Positions 17,881 through 26,074 of a stretch of 58,454 bases of DNA are shown here, piece by piece. Origin of the DNA: JBCCDY01 sp039030555 (GTDB taxonomy: Bacteria; Bacteroidota; Bacteroidia; Cytophagales; Cyclobacteriaceae). Location of the stretch: the NCBI GenBank assembly GCA_039030555.1, contig JBCCDY010000023.1:1-58454 (forward strand). The letters run 5' to 3'. Position 1 is the stretch's first letter, and every line of letters starts with the position of its first letter. Both the position numbers and the translations under genes were made by a program. The notes under the pieces are model-generated. The model was given only the letters and a program-made list of their open reading frames with translations. It searched no databases and was not told the DNA's origin.

Positions 17881-18258
17881 ATGAGCCAAGCTAAAATTTT
17901 CGAGGAGTTTAAAGATTTTGTTTTATTTCTGTATATCTATATGGCCGATGCAGATGGGAATATCGATATCTCTGAGATTGAATTGATCCTTGAAAAGCTT
18001 AAGAAACTTTATCCTGATGAGCTTGAGCACAATATACTTTTCGAAAAGGCTATGGCTGAATTTCTGGATATGAAGAAAAGCCAGGTAGAGGAAGTCCTAG
18101 TTTCTAATTTTGAATACCATAGTGATGAAAGCTTCACTAAGAAATATAAAATTTTCTCTGATTTGTATGAGATCATTCATGCCGATGGTGTGGTAGATGA
18201 GCGCGAAAGTAAGTCTATAGCAAAATTAAAGGCTATGATTGAAAGAAATATAGATTAA
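17881..18258 (+). CDS. TerB-like all-helical protein
   Basis: 125 residues, cytoplasmic, helical. Two symmetric acidic motifs, MADADGNIDISEIELI (about 21-36) and IHADGVVDERESKSI (about 100-114), have the D-x-D-G-x-I/V-x-x-x-E form of TerB/DUF533-type domains, which bind divalent metal. TerB proteins are linked to stress and membrane-associated processes; the exact role here is unknown. Its stop overlaps the end of the convergent coiled-coil membrane gene by 4 bases, and it starts directly after the groEL terminator, so it has its own promoter or reads through. Confidence 0.75.
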   Translation: MSQAKIFEEFKDFVLFLYIYMADADGNIDISEIELILEKLKKLYPDELEHNILFEKAMAEFLDMKKSQVEEVLVSNFEYHSDESFTKKYKIFSDLYEIIHADGVVDERESKSIAKLKAMIERNID

Positions 18259-18794
18259 GAATCAGTTTCTATGGAATGATCTTTCATTTTTTGCCTAATC
18301 AAATAACGCTCTACGATAACATCTATTGGTTTTAGTAATAAGGCAATTGCTCCCTTGCCTATATAGCCTATATATTCATTGTCCGTATTGTTTTCTATAA
18401 CAGGCTCTATAATAATCTCAGATATAATGAATAGAATAATAGCTATAACCAAAACAATGGTAGAAGCTTTTCTTCCGATAGTAGCTCGTACCATCGCACT
18501 CATGGTATCTTCTAACTTCTTATTTTTTTCAATAAGTGCATCATTCATTTCCTGAATTTCTTCTGATTGAGTGATCAGTTTTTTGTTTGCCTTATCGAGC
18601 CTCAGATGCAGTCTATCACTTACGGAAGTAAGTAGTTTGGCAATTCCAATTAACGATTCATATTTATCGCAAAGATCTCCATATTTAGATTGTAATTCTT
18701 CTTTTTCAATCGGGGGCTGAACACAACTTCTGGCATGGTTCAGAATATCAATCTCGTTTTGAAATACTTTCTCTTTCCTGTTCTTCTTTTTCAT
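18255..18794 (-). CDS. Coiled-coil membrane protein, third gene of the SiaB-SiaC unit
   Basis: 179 residues. A basic start (MKKKNRKEK) is followed by a helical region about 35-105 with heptad-like Leu/Ile spacing (KYESLIGIAKLLTSVSDR, EIQEMNDALIEKNKKLEDTM) that predicts a coiled coil. Next come one hydrophobic segment (about 113-130, TIVLVIAIILFIISEIII) and a second weaker one (about 145-160). It resembles no enzyme family I know. It lies 41 bases after siaC-like in the same direction, and is probably the last gene of that operon. I infer that it tethers or reads out the SiaB/SiaC phospho-switch at the inner membrane. Confidence 0.65.
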   Translation of the reverse strand: MKKKNRKEKVFQNEIDILNHARSCVQPPIEKEELQSKYGDLCDKYESLIGIAKLLTSVSDRLHLRLDKANKKLITQSEEIQEMNDALIEKNKKLEDTMSAMVRATIGRKASTIVLVIAIILFIISEIIIEPVIENNTDNEYIGYIGKGAIALLLKPIDVIVERYLIRQKMKDHSIETDS

Positions 18795-18835
18795 TCTACC
18801 GAGGATGGCTCAAAAAATATAGCTGGCAATAGTAG

Positions 18836-19222
18836 TTAATCCTCATCTTGAACCTCGATCATCTCAATAGGTACTTTTATAATCTGCTTAAAATCCTCTC
18901 CTGATTCAAGCATATCTTCATCATCTTCTTCATAGTACCACATGATCTGAACCTCGCTGCCGCTTTCCTGTATCTTTTCGATTTTTCTAAAAATCTCTAC
19001 CAAACACTTAGAAGAGCTAGTATTGAAGTACTCCAACTTTATCTCTATAATCGTTTTTACCGTAGGCTTTCTAACATAGTTTTCTATCCAATCCATAACT
19101 GGCTTGTAGAACTCCACGGAATTTTCAGGAATAGAACGACCAGCTACTAATAACTTCCCTTCGTTGTTATCAAGGACTATTTCAGGAGTCTTATTGGTGG
19201 CGTTTAGTTCAAACTTTTCCAT
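18836..19222 (-). CDS. SiaC-family phospho-regulated protein (DUF1987)
   Basis: 128 residues from ATG 19222. Family features are present: the N-terminal TP motif (NKTPEIVLDN), the GRSIPENSVEFYKPVMDWIE helix with the PEN signature, and YFNTSSSK, whose Thr68 corresponds to the phosphorylated threonine of Pseudomonas SiaC in both position and context. In that system unphosphorylated SiaC binds and activates the diguanylate cyclase SiaD, SiaB phosphorylates SiaC, and SiaA removes the phosphate. Here the SiaB-like kinase is directly upstream but no SiaA or SiaD homologue is adjacent. A TTG at 19231 would add three codons and is less likely. Confidence 0.88.
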   Translation of the reverse strand: MEKFELNATNKTPEIVLDNNEGKLLVAGRSIPENSVEFYKPVMDWIENYVRKPTVKTIIEIKLEYFNTSSSKCLVEIFRKIEKIQESGSEVQIMWYYEEDDEDMLESGEDFKQIIKVPIEMIEVQDED

Positions 19223-19232
19223 ACTATACAAT

Positions 19233-19778
19233 CTACATATTTATATGAACTTCAAGACAAAACAAAGAAATATGAGCATTTACTTCTTCAAACCAATAGT
19301 TTAGTTGCGAACCTGATTTTCTCACAATATCTATTAAACCCAGTCCTGCTCCCCCTTTTTTAGATAATTTTCCGGTATCCAATTTATCCCTATAGTAATT
19401 TCTGATTTCCTCTGAATTTAAAGAATTGGCATGCTCAATCCCTTTTTGAATTAACCCTATTGATTGACTAGAGATATAATTCCCTGCAATTACTCCATAA
19501 TTTGAATTTCGCTTGAATAAGAATAAACACGATTGGTCGTCTTTACTGTTTTTATGGGTAATGCTATGTTTCAAGATATTTTGAAGGACCTCCACCAGAA
19601 TTCCGAATACTTTTTTTTGAGCCTTGAGATCATCCTGATTTTCCAGATGCTTTTCAGCCTTTTTGAGTATGGAATCAACCACTTCATCAGAAATGGTGCC
19701 CACATGAGCTATTATCTTCTCATTTTCATGTATGTCGTCTAAATAATTCTTGATGGACGGCATCTCAGTGCTGGTCAT
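19233..19778 (-). CDS. SiaB-family protein kinase (GHKL ATPase fold)
   Basis: 181 residues, cytoplasmic. It has the reduced GHKL fold of SiaB/DUF6272 kinases: an N-box-like EVLQNILKHSIT (about 87-98), a short variable lid, and the glycine motif KKGGAGLGLIDIVRKSG (about 143-159). It would phosphorylate the SiaC-like partner encoded 10 bases downstream, on the threonine in NTSS. The pair forms an operon with a coiled-coil membrane protein. In Pseudomonas the equivalent controls aggregation and biofilm through c-di-GMP; in this organism the output is unknown because the phosphatase and cyclase are not adjacent. Confidence 0.85.
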   Translation of the reverse strand: MTSTEMPSIKNYLDDIHENEKIIAHVGTISDEVVDSILKKAEKHLENQDDLKAQKKVFGILVEVLQNILKHSITHKNSKDDQSCLFLFKRNSNYGVIAGNYISSQSIGLIQKGIEHANSLNSEEIRNYYRDKLDTGKLSKKGGAGLGLIDIVRKSGSQLNYWFEEVNAHISLFCLEVHINM

Positions 19779-19921
19779 TAAGTGATATTAACGATTAAGA
19801 AATATACGCATATTTCTATAAAATCTTGACTTAATTATGTTTCTCAAAAACATAGTTGTTAATAATCACTTCATTTAAAAGTAGATAGGTAAATTAGAAA
19901 ATTAAAAAAGAAAGAGACCCT

Positions 19922-20746
19922 ATGAACAACAAGAAATTATTACCCATAATAGTCATTTTTTCAATAGTTTTGATTGTAGTGCTATATCTATGGAACAGCC
20001 TGATTTTTACTGTAGAGCCCGGAGAAAGAGCAACGATCTTTCGAAAGTTTTCCGGCGGATTGGATAAGGAGGCCATATTTGTCCCTGGTTTTCATGTAAA
20101 AGCACCTTGGAATGAAATTTACATTTATGATGTAAAGGAGAATAAAGCTGAAGAGCGCATGGACGTTCTGGATAAAAATGGACTGACCATAACTGTAGAT
20201 GTATCAATACGTTTTCATCCGGTGTATAACAGAATAGGATATATACATGAAAATTTCGGTTTAGACTATGTTAATAAATTGATCATACCAGAAGCCCGCT
20301 CTACAGTGAGAAGAGTTATGGGTAGATATACAGCGGAAGAGATTTATTCAACGAAGAGAAGTGAAGTAGAAGCTGCTATTATTGACGAGACCGCCGAAGT
20401 ACTTGGAAACGAAAATAATAATATTAAGATGAAAGCTCTTTTGATCAGATCCATCATACTACCTGAACAAATAAAGGTAGCCATTGAAAATAAGCTGAAG
20501 CAGGAGCAAGAAGCTTTAGCCTACCAGTTTAGGTTGGAAAAGGAAAAAAGTGAGGCTGAGCGTAAGCGTATAGCAGCCCAAGGAGAGTCGCAGGCTAATA
20601 AAATTGTGAACAGCAGTTTAACAGACGAACTTCTGAAGATGAGGGGAATAGAGGCTACTATGGAGCTGGCAAAATCAGAAAATTCAAAAGTTGTGGTTAT
20701 TGGTAGTGGAAAGGACGGATTGCCCTTGATACTTGGGAATAACTAA
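19922..20746 (+). CDS. Prohibitin-family SPFH (Band 7) membrane protein
   Basis: 274 residues. One N-terminal membrane anchor (about 6-25) precedes the SPFH domain (TVEPGERATIFRKFSGG, VPGFHVKAPWNEIYIYDV, LTITVDVSIRFHPV), then the prohibitin-type region with IPEARSTVRRVMG and a helical, charged C-terminus (AYQFRLEKEKSEAERKRIAAQGES). Prohibitin-like proteins form large ring assemblies on the inner membrane and modulate membrane proteases such as FtsH. It is a single-gene unit. The gene before it on the opposite strand is siaB-like, with a 143-base divergent promoter region. Confidence 0.92.
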   Translation: MNNKKLLPIIVIFSIVLIVVLYLWNSLIFTVEPGERATIFRKFSGGLDKEAIFVPGFHVKAPWNEIYIYDVKENKAEERMDVLDKNGLTITVDVSIRFHPVYNRIGYIHENFGLDYVNKLIIPEARSTVRRVMGRYTAEEIYSTKRSEVEAAIIDETAEVLGNENNNIKMKALLIRSIILPEQIKVAIENKLKQEQEALAYQFRLEKEKSEAERKRIAAQGESQANKIVNSSLTDELLKMRGIEATMELAKSENSKVVVIGSGKDGLPLILGNN

Positions 20747-20898
20747 ATGTATGTTTGCTAACACATTGTTGAATTATTTTAAACAAATGCTAACTATAAT
20801 GATGTTTTGGCTAAACATTCCATGATATATTCAGTATGTATTAGTATTTTCATGGAAAACCTATTTAAACGTTAATACTCAACCAAAAAACTCTATAC

Positions 20899-22185
20899 AT
20901 GTCAGATACTGCCCAATTGAATTACGATGGAAAAACGTATGACCTTCAGGTTACTGAAGGCACAGAACAAGAAAAAGCTGTCGATATAAGTAAACTTAGA
21001 GGACAAAGTGGTTTAATTACCATAGATCCAGGCTTTAAAAATACAGGTTCAACCAAAAGTGCTATAACATTTTTGGATGGTGAAGAGGGTATTTTAAGAT
21101 ACAGAGGTTATTCAATTGAGGAACTTGCTGACAAATCTAATTTTTTGGAGGTTTCATACCTCTTAATTCATGGAGAGCTTCCGAGTAAACAACAGTATGA
21201 GAAGTTTGAGAATGATATCAGGACACATACCTTAGTACACGAAGATGTAAAGAAGATTTTAGGAGGATTTCCTTCTAATGCCCATCCGATGGGGGTTCTT
21301 TCTTCATTAGTGACTTCACAAACAGCTTTTTATCCTGAGTCGCTTGATCCGAATAGATCGATGGATCAGGTGGATTTGAGCATAGCCAGGATTATGGCCA
21401 AGCTTCCGACTTTTGCAGCATGGTCATATAAAAATAAGGTAGGACATCCGGTCAATTACCCTAGCAATAACCTCAATTACACAGAGAATTTCTTAAAGAT
21501 GATGTTTGCACTTCCTGCGGAAGAGTATGATGTCGATCCGCAAGTTGCTGCAGCTCTAGATAAACTTTTAATCCTACATGCCGATCACGAGCAAAACTGT
21601 TCAACAGCTACGGTAAGAGTGGTAGGTTCTTCACAGGCGAGCCTTTATGCCTCCATATCTGCGGGAATAAATGCCCTTTGGGGACCACTTCATGGAGGTG
21701 CTAACCAAGCAGTGATCGAAATGCTTGAGAATATTAAAGCGGATGGTGGCGATACTCAAAAATGGATGAACAAAGCTAAGGATAAGGAAGATCCTTTTAG
21801 ACTTATGGGCTTTGGACATAGGGTTTATAAAAATTTCGACCCTAGAGCCAGGATCATTAAAAAAGCTGCAGATGACGTTTTAAGTAAGTTAGGAGTTGAC
21901 GATCCGGTACTTGATATCGCTAAAGGTTTAGAGGAAGTAGCGTTAAATGATGATTACTTCGTAGAAAGAAAACTTTACCCTAATGTCGATTTCTACTCTG
22001 GTATTATTTATAGGGCTCTGGGAATCCCTGTTGATATGTTTACGGTGATGTTTGCTATGGGTAGATTACCTGGCTGGATCGCACAGTGGAAAGAGATGAG
22101 AGAGAATGGAGAGCCAATAGGTCGTCCTAGACAGGTTTATACCGGTGAGAACCATAGGAGTTTTAAATCTATGGATCAGCGTTAA
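20899..22185 (+). CDS. gltA: Citrate synthase
   Basis: Condenses acetyl-CoA with oxaloacetate to citrate, the entry step of the TCA cycle. 428 residues, the size of the hexameric type II enzymes. It carries EEGILRYRGYSIEELA, HADHEQNCSTATVRVVGSS, the active-site region GPLHGGANQAVIEML, GFGHRVYKNFDPRARI with the catalytic His, and VDFYSGIIYRALGIP with the catalytic Asp region. It is followed by a strong terminator, so it is probably monocistronic. Confidence 0.97.
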   Translation: MSDTAQLNYDGKTYDLQVTEGTEQEKAVDISKLRGQSGLITIDPGFKNTGSTKSAITFLDGEEGILRYRGYSIEELADKSNFLEVSYLLIHGELPSKQQYEKFENDIRTHTLVHEDVKKILGGFPSNAHPMGVLSSLVTSQTAFYPESLDPNRSMDQVDLSIARIMAKLPTFAAWSYKNKVGHPVNYPSNNLNYTENFLKMMFALPAEEYDVDPQVAAALDKLLILHADHEQNCSTATVRVVGSSQASLYASISAGINALWGPLHGGANQAVIEMLENIKADGGDTQKWMNKAKDKEDPFRLMGFGHRVYKNFDPRARIIKKAADDVLSKLGVDDPVLDIAKGLEEVALNDDYFVERKLYPNVDFYSGIIYRALGIPVDMFTVMFAMGRLPGWIAQWKEMRENGEPIGRPRQVYTGENHRSFKSMDQR

Positions 22186-22210
22186 GGACCTTAGCATTTT
22201 ACGAACAATA

Positions 22211-22241
22211 TTTTAGCCCCGCATACTGTGGGGCTATTTTT
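22211..22241 (+). terminator. Terminator after gltA
   Basis: Stem AGCCCC / GGGGCT (22215-22220 and 22230-22235) with a 9-base loop, followed by a T-run. Lies 26 bases past the gltA stop. Confidence 0.85.
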
Positions 22242-22255
22242 ATGATAAATCAGTT

Positions 22256-22510
22256 ATGAGCATAGAACAACAATTTGAAGAGGCTTTAGTAGAATCTAAG
22301 CAGCTTACTGAAAAACCTTCCACAGCAGATCTTTTAAAGATATATTCCTTGTTTAAGCAGGCGAAAGAGGGTGACGTTCAAGGAGAACGACCCGGGGGAT
22401 TTGATTTTAAAGCTATTGCTAAATATGATGCTTGGGCTTCTTTGAAAGGTAAAGAAAAAGAAGAGGCTATGAAGGACTATATAGCCTTGATCGAAAGCCT
22501 GAAGAAATAG
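22256..22510 (+). CDS. Acyl-CoA-binding protein
   Basis: 84 residues, the size of free-standing ACBP. It has the four-helix family pattern: EQQFEEALVESKQL, the ligand-contacting LLKIYSLFKQAKEGD, then KAIAKYDAWASLKGKEKEEAM and DYIALIESLKK. It buffers long-chain acyl-CoA in the cytosol. ACBPs are mainly eukaryotic but recur in some Bacteroidota. It starts 15 bases after the gltA terminator and converges with the UbiB-like gene. Confidence 0.92.
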   Translation: MSIEQQFEEALVESKQLTEKPSTADLLKIYSLFKQAKEGDVQGERPGGFDFKAIAKYDAWASLKGKEKEEAMKDYIALIESLKK

Positions 22511-22515
22511 TTCTT

Positions 22516-24219
22516 TTACTCTTCCGGTTTTCTTTTACTCTTCGATTTCGATAGATAACCGATAAGAAAAAAGCCGATTAGGATCAGTGCCGCTAAATAG
22601 CTTCCTAAGCCTAAAGTATAAAGATCATCGAAGGAGAATAACTGCGACTTTCTATTGGATAACAAGAACAAAGAAGAGCTAACGAGGAGGCCGAGTATAA
22701 TAAGCGCTAAACTTATTCTCTTTGAACCCTTATCAAAAGATTGGGTGATTTCTTCGTAGCCATAGTTCTCTACCTGGATCAGAAGTTTCCCCTTTTTTAT
22801 TTTTCTAAAAAGTAATTTTAGATCAGAAGGTATGGTTGTGAGATACCCGAATATCTGAATGGCATTTTCAATAACTTCTTTCGAAATATTAGAGAAGGAG
22901 TATTGTTCTGCCAGTATTTTTTTACCGTATGGTCTAACGAATTCGAAGGTCTTAAAATCAGGATAAATACTCTTTCCGATCCCTTCCAGAATAATTAACG
23001 CTCGAAGGATTAAGAAAATCCCTCCAGGTACTTTAAGGCGGTATTGATAGATGATTTTTTGAAGGGCTTGTGCTAGATCTGCCATTCGCATCTCGTCAAC
23101 ATCTAGTGAGGCAAAGTCTTCAATGAGTTCATTTAGGTCGTACTCAAAACGCCTCATGTCATCGATTTCACTATCGATGCTTAAATTCCTGAAATGAAAA
23201 GCCATTTTTTTAGAATCCCTTTGAGCCATGCTGATGAATACGCCGGCAAATGACATACGGTCTTTATCCATCAGCTTACCAACCATTCCATAGTCGATGA
23301 GTGAAAGAACACCATCTTTTTGTACTAGAACGTTGCCAGGGTGGGGGTCTGCATGAAAATATCCATGTTCGAAGATCTGTTTGAGGTATATGTCCATACC
23401 CCTTTCAGCAATTTTTCTCGGTTCGAGACCCCAGGAAACAATGGTTTCGACATCCGTTATTTTGCACCCTCTTACGTATTCAAGAATTAAGGCTCTCTTT
23501 GTAGAGAGCTGCTTATATACTCTTGGTACGTAAAACTTTCTTTCGTTTTTATAGAATTTTTTGAATTGCTCAATATTCCGTGCTTCGTTGGAATAGTCCA
23601 ACTCTTTATACATGGTTTTTTCGAAGGTATCTACGATATCAAGAGGGTTGAGAATACCGTTTTGGCGGAAATAGTTTTCAGTGAGCTTTACAAACTCTCT
23701 GATAAGTGAAAGGTCAGTTTCTACCTTCTTTCTGGCATCTGGCCTCTGTAGTTTAATGACAACCTCCTCACCGCCATGTAATCGTGCTCTATGCACCTGC
23801 CCGATGGAAGCAGACCCCAGAGGCTTTTCATCAAAGAACTCGAAGATTTCGTCGATCTCTTTTCCAAACTCTTTTTTAATGATCTGTTTGGCTACTTCAA
23901 AATCAAACGGAGGAACATCGTTTTGTAATTTTTCAAGCTCTCGAATAAGAGGTTCAGGTACAATATCGGCCCTATTACTTATGATCTGGGCTAACTTGAT
24001 GTAGGTAGGCCCAAGTTCTTCTAAAATTAGTCGGATACGTTCCCAATGCGTATACTCGAAAACGGAACGCTGGTCCCTTTGCCAGCTGATCTTAGTACTT
24101 TGAGGAACAAGTTTTTTTAGCGCTGTAGAGGCGACAATATCTTCAAAACCATAACGGATCAGAACGTTTATGAGCTCACGGATTCTGTTAATATTTGATA
24201 TGGTTTTATCTATGATCAT
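22516..24219 (-). CDS. ABC1/AarF/UbiB-family atypical kinase
   Basis: 567 residues from the ATG at 24219 (MIIDKTISN). The open frame extends 17 codons further to 24270, but that stretch overlaps the terminator hairpin of the upstream gene, so the internal start is chosen. Family motifs are present: KLAQIISNRADIVPE, GSASIGQVHRARL (the Ala-rich nucleotide loop), VVIKLQRP with the invariant Lys, HGYFHADPHPGNVLV (catalytic loop) and SLIDYGMVGKL (DFG-like). Two C-terminal membrane helices follow (about 500-560). Such proteins support ubiquinone or menaquinone metabolism or lipid handling at the membrane. The substrate is unknown. Confidence 0.93.
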   Translation of the reverse strand: MIIDKTISNINRIRELINVLIRYGFEDIVASTALKKLVPQSTKISWQRDQRSVFEYTHWERIRLILEELGPTYIKLAQIISNRADIVPEPLIRELEKLQNDVPPFDFEVAKQIIKKEFGKEIDEIFEFFDEKPLGSASIGQVHRARLHGGEEVVIKLQRPDARKKVETDLSLIREFVKLTENYFRQNGILNPLDIVDTFEKTMYKELDYSNEARNIEQFKKFYKNERKFYVPRVYKQLSTKRALILEYVRGCKITDVETIVSWGLEPRKIAERGMDIYLKQIFEHGYFHADPHPGNVLVQKDGVLSLIDYGMVGKLMDKDRMSFAGVFISMAQRDSKKMAFHFRNLSIDSEIDDMRRFEYDLNELIEDFASLDVDEMRMADLAQALQKIIYQYRLKVPGGIFLILRALIILEGIGKSIYPDFKTFEFVRPYGKKILAEQYSFSNISKEVIENAIQIFGYLTTIPSDLKLLFRKIKKGKLLIQVENYGYEEITQSFDKGSKRISLALIILGLLVSSSLFLLSNRKSQLFSFDDLYTLGLGSYLAALILIGFFLIGYLSKSKSKRKPEE

Positions 24220-24239
24220 ATTGAATAAAGTCCAAAAGC

Positions 24240-24282
24240 TAAAACAAAACGGCCAGACCTGAAAATTCAAGTCTGGCCGTCA
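24240..24282 (-). terminator. Terminator downstream of the phasin-like gene
   Basis: Perfect 10-base arms ACGGCCAGAC (24249-24258) and GTCTGGCCGT (24271-24280) with a 12-base loop. On the minus strand it is followed by a T-rich run (24248-24240). It separates the phasin-like gene from the UbiB-family gene and fixes the start of the latter downstream of it. Confidence 0.92.
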
Positions 24283-24309
24283 TCAAAAAACTATCGCTTA
24301 ATGCTAAAA

Positions 24310-24639
24310 TTAGCTTGCAGATTTAGTTTTAGTTGTAGCAGATGCTTTTCCAACTTTTGCTTCCAAAGCTGCTACTCTTTTTTGTAGAGCTTCAATCTCT
24401 TTGTTTCGAGGAATTTGGAATTTGTTAACTACTTCCTCAGTTACTTTTTTCAACTGATTCTCAAATTCTTCCTTCTTACCTTCAGTTTTCTTGAATAGAT
24501 CTTCAACGATCTTTTTTCCTTCTTCAGTAGAAATTTTGTTTTCATCAACAAGCTTATCTACACTTTTCTGAAGTTTTTCAGTAGTTAAAGAAACCAAACC
24601 TACTCCTGTGTAAACGAATTTTTTAAATAAATCTTCCAT
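24310..24639 (-). CDS. Phasin-like coiled-coil protein
   Basis: 109 residues, cytoplasmic and highly charged. An amphipathic N-terminus (FKKFVYTGVGLVSLTTEKLQ) is followed by helix-rich KSVDKLVDENKISTEEGKK and a C-terminal leucine-zipper-like coil (EIEALQKRVAALEAKVG), ending in a Thr/Ser/Lys tail. This organisation matches the small phasin/PhaI-type family associated with polyhydroxyalkanoate granules. No PHA synthase or depolymerase lies in the window, so the granule role is uncertain; a general membrane- or lipid-associated coiled-coil protein is the alternative. It is followed by its own terminator. Confidence 0.7.
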   Translation of the reverse strand: MEDLFKKFVYTGVGLVSLTTEKLQKSVDKLVDENKISTEEGKKIVEDLFKKTEGKKEEFENQLKKVTEEVVNKFQIPRNKEIEALQKRVAALEAKVGKASATTKTKSAS

Positions 24640-24947
24640 TGTCTTATTATTAATTGTTTTAATTAATTCTCATACAAACTTACGATTAGCTCCGCTTTGG
24701 GTGTCGAAATCTGATGGATACCTTGTAATAGCTCGAAAAAAAAATACTTTTTGGTATATATTATAAAGTATAATTCTTAATGAAATTTACATTTATTTAT
24801 TTATATGATCATTTTTATTGATTTGAACTATTTAATTTTCATTCAAAATACATTTGTTGCTATTCCCAACTCTTAACCATCTTATTTATGATTCGGCTAC
24901 TAAAATCTAAGTTTTATATTTGCGCCGTCATTTTTTTATAAACAGAT
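24640..24947. other. AT-rich divergent intergenic region
   Basis: 308 bases between the phasin-like gene and the DUF445 gene, both transcribed outward. No credible gene. It is very AT-rich in the middle (about 24740-24850). A TATATTTG -7 box is listed separately for the plus-strand gene; the minus-strand promoter could not be pinned down. Confidence 0.5.
24915..24922 (+). promoter_or_regulatory. -7 promoter box TATATTTG
   Basis: Exact match to the Bacteroidota -7 consensus TAnnTTTG, 25 bases before the DUF445 start codon. The -33 TTTG-like partner is not well defined. Confidence 0.5.
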
Positions 24948-25541
24948 ATGCTTTACGTTGTTCCTTTTATTTCTGCTGCTATTGGATGGATTACCAATTA
25001 CATAGCGATAAAAATGCTTTTCTACCCAAGAGAGGAGGTAAACCTTGTTTTATTTAGGCTGCAAGGTATTTTTCCTAAAAGACAGAGTGTTCTAGCGGCG
25101 AAATTGGCAAGAATAGTTGCGTATGAATTATTTACAATAGATAGTTTACGAGCTAAAATAGAGACGGAAGAAACTAAGACGGAGGCACGTGAGATGATCC
25201 AGGAAAAGATAGAAAGCTATATGAAAACGTTTTTAACGGAGAAGATACCTTTTCTGGCAGGCTTTCTAGATGAAAAACGCATGGAGCAGATACGCGAAAA
25301 AATAGGAGCTGAAATTGATAAAGTACTTCCTACAATGATTGCCAAGCTTTCTTCAAAATTAGATGCTGCTCATATTGAAGAGGTGGTTTATGAAAAAGTA
25401 AGTACGTTTTCAAGTGAAAAGCTGGAGGGCTTGCTTATGAGTGTATTAAAGAAAGAACTGAAGTTCATTGAGCTGGCAGGGGCAATCCTTGGATTCGTTA
25501 TTGGATTAATTCAACTGGTCATCGTTAAAGAGCTGAGCTGA
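24948..25541 (+). CDS. DUF445-family membrane protein
   Basis: 197 residues. N-terminal membrane segment (about 3-25) with the family motif GWITNYIAIKMLFYP, then GIFPKRQSVLAAKLARIVAYEL, a long amphipathic helical middle (about 60-165), and a C-terminal membrane segment (about 174-193). This is the layout of DUF445/YheB-type proteins, with the middle facing one side of the membrane between the two anchors. The function of the family is not established. It is a single gene convergent with the VOC gene. Confidence 0.88.
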   Translation: MLYVVPFISAAIGWITNYIAIKMLFYPREEVNLVLFRLQGIFPKRQSVLAAKLARIVAYELFTIDSLRAKIETEETKTEAREMIQEKIESYMKTFLTEKIPFLAGFLDEKRMEQIREKIGAEIDKVLPTMIAKLSSKLDAAHIEEVVYEKVSTFSSEKLEGLLMSVLKKELKFIELAGAILGFVIGLIQLVIVKELS

Positions 25542-25588
25542 TCAGATAGATTTCTTAAGCAATATTTTTTCTTCGGCATGATATCTAC

Positions 25589-26014
25589 CTATTTAGCAAA
25601 AAGCTGATCGATATTTTTAAATGCTTTAAACTCTAAAGCATTTCCACTAGGGTCTTCGAAAAACATAGTCGCTTGTTCACCTACTTCGCCTTCGAAACGG
25701 ATATAAGGCTTTATAATGAATTTTAAATTCAAGCTTTGTAGTTTATTAGAAAGGTTTTCCCATTCTTCCCATGGAAGCACAACTCCGTAATGTGGTACAG
25801 GTACATCATGCCCGTCAACCGGGTTTGTATGTTCTTTTTGTTCTTCTGATTTTGGCTTGTAATGAATAACGAATTGATGACCATAGAGGTTGAAGTCAGT
25901 CCAATGCTCATCAGACCTACCTTCTTCGCAACCTAAAACATCTCTGTAAAATGTTCTGCACTCATCAAGATTATACACTGGGACAGCTACATGAAATGGA
26001 GTTAAACTGTTCAT
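25589..26014 (-). CDS. VOC (glyoxalase/bleomycin-resistance fold) family protein
   Basis: 141 residues with two beta-alpha-beta-beta-beta modules. It starts TPFHVAVPVYNLDECRTFYR, giving the first metal-ligand His8, then TDFNLYGHQFVIHY, VPHYGVVLPWEEW with the second-module His, and FEDPSGNALEFKAF with the terminal Glu ligand. VOC proteins include glyoxalases, dioxygenases and resistance proteins; this one looks like a catechol-dioxygenase- or glyoxalase-like member of unknown substrate. A terminator from the upstream secG gene lies directly before its start. Confidence 0.9.
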   Translation of the reverse strand: MNSLTPFHVAVPVYNLDECRTFYRDVLGCEEGRSDEHWTDFNLYGHQFVIHYKPKSEEQKEHTNPVDGHDVPVPHYGVVLPWEEWENLSNKLQSLNLKFIIKPYIRFEGEVGEQATMFFEDPSGNALEFKAFKNIDQLFAK

Positions 26015-26017
26015 AAC

Positions 26018-26041
26018 AAAAAAAAGCGGCTATTTGCCGCT
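26018..26041 (-). terminator. Terminator after secG
   Basis: Stem AGCGGC / GCCGCT (26025-26030 and 26036-26041) with a 5-base loop, followed on the minus strand by a T-run (26024-26018). It lies between secG and the VOC gene and ends the miaB-to-secG transcript. Confidence 0.85.
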
Positions 26042-26074
26042 AGTTAAATCTAATTTAAAGTAAGTAGCACTAGA

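Noticed and set aside
24220..24270. N-terminal 17 codons of the UbiB-family open frame
   Set aside because: They overlap a strong terminator hairpin of the upstream gene and do not look like the family; the ATG at 24219 is a better start.
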